Below the pieces are notes generated by a model. It was not told the origin of the DNA, did not search any database, and saw only the letters and a list, made by a program, of their open reading frames with translations. From positions 1 through 64,000 of the forward strand of contig JAFYIE010000114.1 in assembly GCA_017538795.1 (NCBI GenBank): 64,000 bases of DNA, in the 5' to 3' direction. How positions within the stretch are numbered: position 1 is the first letter of the stretch; each line of letters opens with the position of its first letter. Of the stretch, positions 60,869-64,000 are shown piece after piece. The position numbers and the translations under genes were made by a program. This stretch comes from Bacteroidales bacterium. Its GTDB lineage: Bacteria > Bacteroidota > Bacteroidia > Bacteroidales > F082.

Positions 60869-62805
60869 TCTACATATAACTTATTGTTAATCATTCTGTT
60901 ATTGTATTGCTGTAGGCGCATCCTGAATTTGTTGTTGATGTCATCCCATTTCTCGTCTTCGCCTTTAATGTAGAGGTTGTTTGTCAGCTGAGGGTCTTCG
61001 ATGAAATCGTACACCGCCATGATGTTTTTGCCGTCTGAGTGTAGCATATACTTGCCGTCGCAATACTGGTACACGTCGTTGAGGCAGCTTATGAAACAAG
61101 GCTCCTGGAGGCTGTCGAAGACGTTGCGGCCGAAGCTGAACATGGTGTCGTCGTATCCTAACGCTGCCATCAGGCTCGGGCCGATGTCGATATGTTGAAG
61201 CAATACGTCGGTCTTCTGAGGCTTGATGATTTTTGGAGCATAGAATGCAGCTACCACCTGATATTGTCCGTGGCCGTTGAGATAGCTCGCATATGGGTGT
61301 TCTGGGCCTACATGGTCGCCGGTGATGACAAATATTGTGCTGTCGTACCAGCTGTATTGTGACATCGTCTCGAAAAACTTGCGCATGGCGTCGTCGGTAT
61401 AGCGCACAGTCTTGTCAAATTCGCTCAGATATTCGCCTTCCGGTAATGTATATCCTTTGGGAATGTAGAAAGGGTGATGCGACGATAAAGTGAATACGCC
61501 TGCGGCGAATGGTCGGTGTAACTCATTGACTTTCTTGGCTGTGTACTGCAGATATGGCATGTCGGAGATACCCCAGGTGCCGTCGTAATCGTCGTTACCG
61601 ACAAGCTCGTCGTCGTATTCGGTGCGTCCATAATAGCTGTCGAAGCCGGCTGCGATTGTAGAGAAGTTGAAGTTCATGGTTCCGTTGTTGCCACCGTGGT
61701 AGAACGCTATGTTGTATCCGTGTTTTTTAAGCACAACTCCCAGACCTTCAAGACGGTTGGCAGCATAACGTGATGAGATATATTCAACACTCATTAGGGA
61801 AGGAAGCCCTCTGAAAATAGATGTTATGGCTTCTATCGACCTGCGCCCGTTGGCCATGCCGTCAAAGGTGAGGCTCTGGCTCAGAAGGGAGTCAAGGAAT
61901 GGTGTCAACGACTCTTTGCGTTGTTTGTTGTAGTAACTTATCATCTCCTGACCGTGGCTCTCTAGTATGATAAAGAATAGGTTGTAATTTGTCGCTTTCT
62001 CGTCGATGAACCTGTTGACGGTGAAGTCGTCTTGTATTGGTGTGTAAATGGATTCAATTTCGTCGTCTGGATAGAAATTGACTTTTTTCAGCGCCTGTCC
62101 GGCTGATCCGCGTACAATGTTGAACGGAGTGTTCAGCAATAGCGGCATGTTACGGGTGTTGGTGTATTGCGCGACAGTGATGATAGCGATAGGTCTTAGC
62201 TGAAAACCACCTCTAATGCCTATTACGGATGCGAATATCAGGAACAGAAACGCGGCTGTTTGAGAAAAATACCACTGTTTCTTGTTTGTCACGATCGCCG
62301 GTTTGAGTCTCGTCTTTTTTGTGATGATTATTACGACGATTAGGAAAATAGCAAAGATAACGAACATATACCAGAAGTCGATGACGAATTGTTTCATCAA
62401 ACCGGTCTGATTTTCATCAGAGTCGGTGGCGAAGTGGAACAATTCCGATGTCATTCGCTTGTCGATGTAGCGGAAATAAATAACATCGATGTGGTTGAGC
62501 GCTAATGCGATGGCATTTGTGACTATGAACAGCACGTCGACGACCTTGCAGTAAATCTTGTTGTATTTGAATCTAAAAGGAATTCCATATAAAATCAAGA
62601 GCGGCAGGTTCATTACGACAAGTGTCCAAATGTCGAATCGCATGCCGATGAAGAAAAATCTGAACTGATCGGCGGGGCCGACATCAGGAAAATGTGATGT
62701 GTTGAACCAAAACAGCATCCATCTGCTCAATGCAAGTAATAAAAGCATTGCGCTAAGACGCACAACAAACATCATCCACAAAGGCATTTCTTTATTTTTC
62801 CACAT
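60865..62805 (-). CDS. LTA synthase-like membrane sulfatase-fold transferase
   Basis: 646 residues: about five N-terminal membrane helices (MMFVVRLSAMLLLLALSRWM onwards) and a periplasmic sulfatase-fold domain from near residue 240. Metal and nucleophile regions: LFFIILESHGQEM with the metal Glu, GMANGRRSIEAITSIFRG where Ser is the candidate nucleophile in place of the Thr of LtaS, and FVITGDHVGPEHP with the Asp-His pair. Enzymes of this shape transfer glycerol phosphate or phosphoethanolamine from phospholipids to surface glycans. Start MWKNKE at 62805 follows a promoter box; the frame is open to 62949 but that part crosses the divergent promoter. Confidence 0.88.
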   Translation of the reverse strand: MWKNKEMPLWMMFVVRLSAMLLLLALSRWMLFWFNTSHFPDVGPADQFRFFFIGMRFDIWTLVVMNLPLLILYGIPFRFKYNKIYCKVVDVLFIVTNAIALALNHIDVIYFRYIDKRMTSELFHFATDSDENQTGLMKQFVIDFWYMFVIFAIFLIVVIIITKKTRLKPAIVTNKKQWYFSQTAAFLFLIFASVIGIRGGFQLRPIAIITVAQYTNTRNMPLLLNTPFNIVRGSAGQALKKVNFYPDDEIESIYTPIQDDFTVNRFIDEKATNYNLFFIILESHGQEMISYYNKQRKESLTPFLDSLLSQSLTFDGMANGRRSIEAITSIFRGLPSLMSVEYISSRYAANRLEGLGVVLKKHGYNIAFYHGGNNGTMNFNFSTIAAGFDSYYGRTEYDDELVGNDDYDGTWGISDMPYLQYTAKKVNELHRPFAAGVFTLSSHHPFYIPKGYTLPEGEYLSEFDKTVRYTDDAMRKFFETMSQYSWYDSTIFVITGDHVGPEHPYASYLNGHGQYQVVAAFYAPKIIKPQKTDVLLQHIDIGPSLMAALGYDDTMFSFGRNVFDSLQEPCFISCLNDVYQYCDGKYMLHSDGKNIMAVYDFIEDPQLTNNLYIKGEDEKWDDINNKFRMRLQQYNNRMINNKLYVE

Positions 62806-62831
62806 AAAGAATATATTTTTAAAATAATCTA

Positions 62832-62839
62832 CAAAATTA
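62832..62839 (-). promoter_or_regulatory. -7 box (TAATTTTG) of the LTA synthase-like/lipid kinase/MscS operon
   Basis: Reverse strand TAATTTTG, 27 nt from the ATG at 62805. Confidence 0.55.
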
Positions 62840-62881
62840 GTAAAAAATGCGATAGTTGTATAAAAATATTTAAATTTTTTA

Positions 62882-62889
62882 TACCTTTG
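62882..62889 (+). promoter_or_regulatory. -7 box (TACCTTTG) of the M23 peptidase gene
   Basis: TACCTTTG, 20 nt before the ATG at 62909. Confidence 0.55.
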
Positions 62890-62908
62890 TGAAATAAATA
62901 TTTTGAAA

Positions 62909-64000
62909 ATGAGATTTAAGTTTTTGATTTGTATTTTATTGATTGTCAATTTGTTAAATGCCCAAGATGAGGCAAGATATCCTGTCTATCCGAACCCGGT
63001 GAAGTTCCCGATTTATCTTTCGGCGACTTTTGGGGAATTGCGCAACAATGCTTTTCATGCGGGTGTTGACATAAAGACTGGGGGTGAGATTGGCAAGAAG
63101 GTTTACGCTGTGGCGGATGGTTATGTGAGCCGTATCGGAGTGTCGCCTTTTGGCTATGGTAATGCGGTGTATGTCACTCATAATGATGGTTTTACGTCGG
63201 TTTATGCTCATCTTGAGAGCTTCAATAATAAGATTACGAAATATATCAGAAACAAGCAGTTCGAGAATAAATCATTTGCGCAGAATGTTTTTCTTGAAAA
63301 GGATGAGATTCCTGTGAAAGTCGGTGATTTCCTTGGACTTAGCGGCGATACCGGCGGCTCTGGCGGTCCACATCTGCATTATGAGCTTCGTGACGCGAAC
63401 CAACGTCCGGTGAACCCTTATTTCTTCGGGTTTAAAATTAAGGATGAGGTGAAGCCTGGAATCAATGGAATTGCTTTGTATCCAAAGGAAAATTCTTCGG
63501 TGAACGGCAAGGATGAGGCGGCGTATTTCGAGCTTGTAAACGACAAAGGCGGTTATTCGGTGAAGGATGGCGAAATAAAGGTGAACGGGACTGTGTTTTT
63601 TGGCATCTCGACATACGACCAGGCGAATAACTCGAACAATAAAAACGGCGTTCATTCAATCGAGCTTTTTGCTGATAACAGATTGATTTTCAGTATTTTA
63701 TTTGATAAATATTCGTATGACGAGACCCGTTACATCAATAGTTTGATTGATTATAAAAAGTTTGTAAACGATAAAATAAGGTATGTCCGCACTGAAATTG
63801 ACGAGTACAATATCCTTGATTTGTACGGCAAGAAAAGCGGTTGCGTGACTTTGAAAGAAGGGCAGAAGGCTGAAATGAAATTCGTGGTTAAGGATTATTT
63901 CGGCAACATCTCGACGGTGAGATTTAATTTGGTGGGCGACAAACCGTTGACTGAATATTCTGATAATCAATATGGTCGAAGTTATTATCGTGTTGACGGT
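62909..64000 (+). CDS. M23 family metallopeptidase (right part cut by window edge)
   Basis: The frame is open from the ATG at 62909 to the last base, 364 codons without a stop, so the gene continues outside. A signal peptide (RFKFLICILLIVNLLNAQ) is followed by the M23/LytM zinc peptidase domain: FHAGVDIKTGGEIGKKVYAV with the first His-Asp zinc pair, VADGYVSRIGVSPFGYGNAV, YVTHNDGFTSVYAHLES, and GGPHLHYELRD with the last His ligands. The ligands are complete, so it should cut peptidoglycan cross-links or act in cell separation. A beta-rich C-terminal part (NGVHSIELFADNRLIFSILF) continues to the edge. It is divergent from the LTA-synthase-like operon. Confidence 0.93.
   Translation, partial: MRFKFLICILLIVNLLNAQDEARYPVYPNPVKFPIYLSATFGELRNNAFHAGVDIKTGGEIGKKVYAVADGYVSRIGVSPFGYGNAVYVTHNDGFTSVYAHLESFNNKITKYIRNKQFENKSFAQNVFLEKDEIPVKVGDFLGLSGDTGGSGGPHLHYELRDANQRPVNPYFFGFKIKDEVKPGINGIALYPKENSSVNGKDEAAYFELVNDKGGYSVKDGEIKVNGTVFFGISTYDQANNSNNKNGVHSIELFADNRLIFSILFDKYSYDETRYINSLIDYKKFVNDKIRYVRTEIDEYNILDLYGKKSGCVTLKEGQKAEMKFVVKDYFGNISTVRFNLVGDKPLTEYSDNQYGRSYYRVDG

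Noticed and set aside
62805..62949. N-terminal extension of the LTA-synthase-like protein
   Set aside because: It crosses the promoter boxes of both divergent genes; the Lys- and Phe-rich translation reflects A/T-rich DNA.
1..64000. CRISPR arrays, insertion sequences, prophage or toxin-antitoxin genes
   Set aside because: I found no repeat-spacer pattern, transposase, integrase, phage structural gene or toxin-antitoxin pair on either strand.

Overview
The window looks like chromosomal DNA of a member of the Bacteroidota, probably Bacteroidales. At least 27 gene starts are preceded by a TAnnTTTG box, the -7 element read by the primary sigma factor of this phylum, and Shine-Dalgarno sequences are mostly missing. 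The gene content fits: a GWxTD protein, a DUF349 repeat protein, a PG0541-type PII-like protein in an RND operon, a phosphotransferase-RapZ fusion and a RibBA fusion. Genes are dense. I see no prophage, insertion sequence or CRISPR array. Nearly everything is housekeeping or envelope physiology, so the novelty lies in regulation, repeats and fusions.

Layout. 0-5 kb: unknown protein, Ca2+ P-type ATPase, aroQ, GT2 glycosyltransferase. 5-8.4 kb: GWxTD protein and a membrane-anchored TPR regulator. 8.4-8.7 kb: two tRNA-Ser genes. 8.9-15 kb: Hsp20, metal exporter, rimM, trmN6, SMR-like transporter, lipocalin-like lipoprotein, carbamate kinase, dnaB. 15-17.7 kb: Cas4-like nuclease and MATE transporter. 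17.7-23.6 kb: a sigma-54 promoter with an enhancer-like dyad in front of a coiled-coil lipoprotein, then an NtrC-type regulator in an operon with an OPT peptide transporter and peptidase T. 23.6-34 kb: trmH, a YfgM-like TPR protein, fmt, HU, recQ, typA, a hybrid histidine kinase and galM. 34-39.8 kb: RND efflux operon. 39.9-43.8 kb: mnmE, a thioredoxin-like protein and a secreted endonuclease/phosphatase-family protein. 43.8-48.7 kb: AddB-like nuclease, MurU-like nucleotidyltransferase and AmgK-like kinase/RapZ fusion in one operon. 48.9-51.8 kb: DUF349 protein and aroC. 51.8-55.5 kb: FMN riboswitch and ribD-ribE-ribBA-ribH. 55.6-64 kb: nicotinate phosphoribosyltransferase, TrkH, MscS channel, diacylglycerol kinase, LTA-synthase-like sulfatase and an M23 peptidase cut by the right edge.

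What stands out: (1) a 90-bp palindromic repeat sits in frame inside ribD, and half of a related copy lies inside the RapZ fusion gene, like protein-coding palindromic elements of Rickettsia; (2) a canonical sigma-54 promoter lies behind a nested 37-bp dyad with 10-bp spaced half-sites, one gene from an NtrC-type regulator; (3) heptamer tandem arrays flank ribH, one supplying the end of ribBA and one folding into the operon terminator; (4) convergent genes repeatedly abut stop codon to stop codon with 0 bp between them; (5) three genes have the -7 box only 5-6 nt before the ATG, suggesting leaderless mRNAs; (6) an AmgK-like/RapZ fusion next to a MurU-like enzyme suggests amino-sugar recycling coupled to amino-sugar sensing; (7) an LTA-synthase-like enzyme, a DAG kinase and an MscS channel are co-directional and fit a lipid recycling loop.
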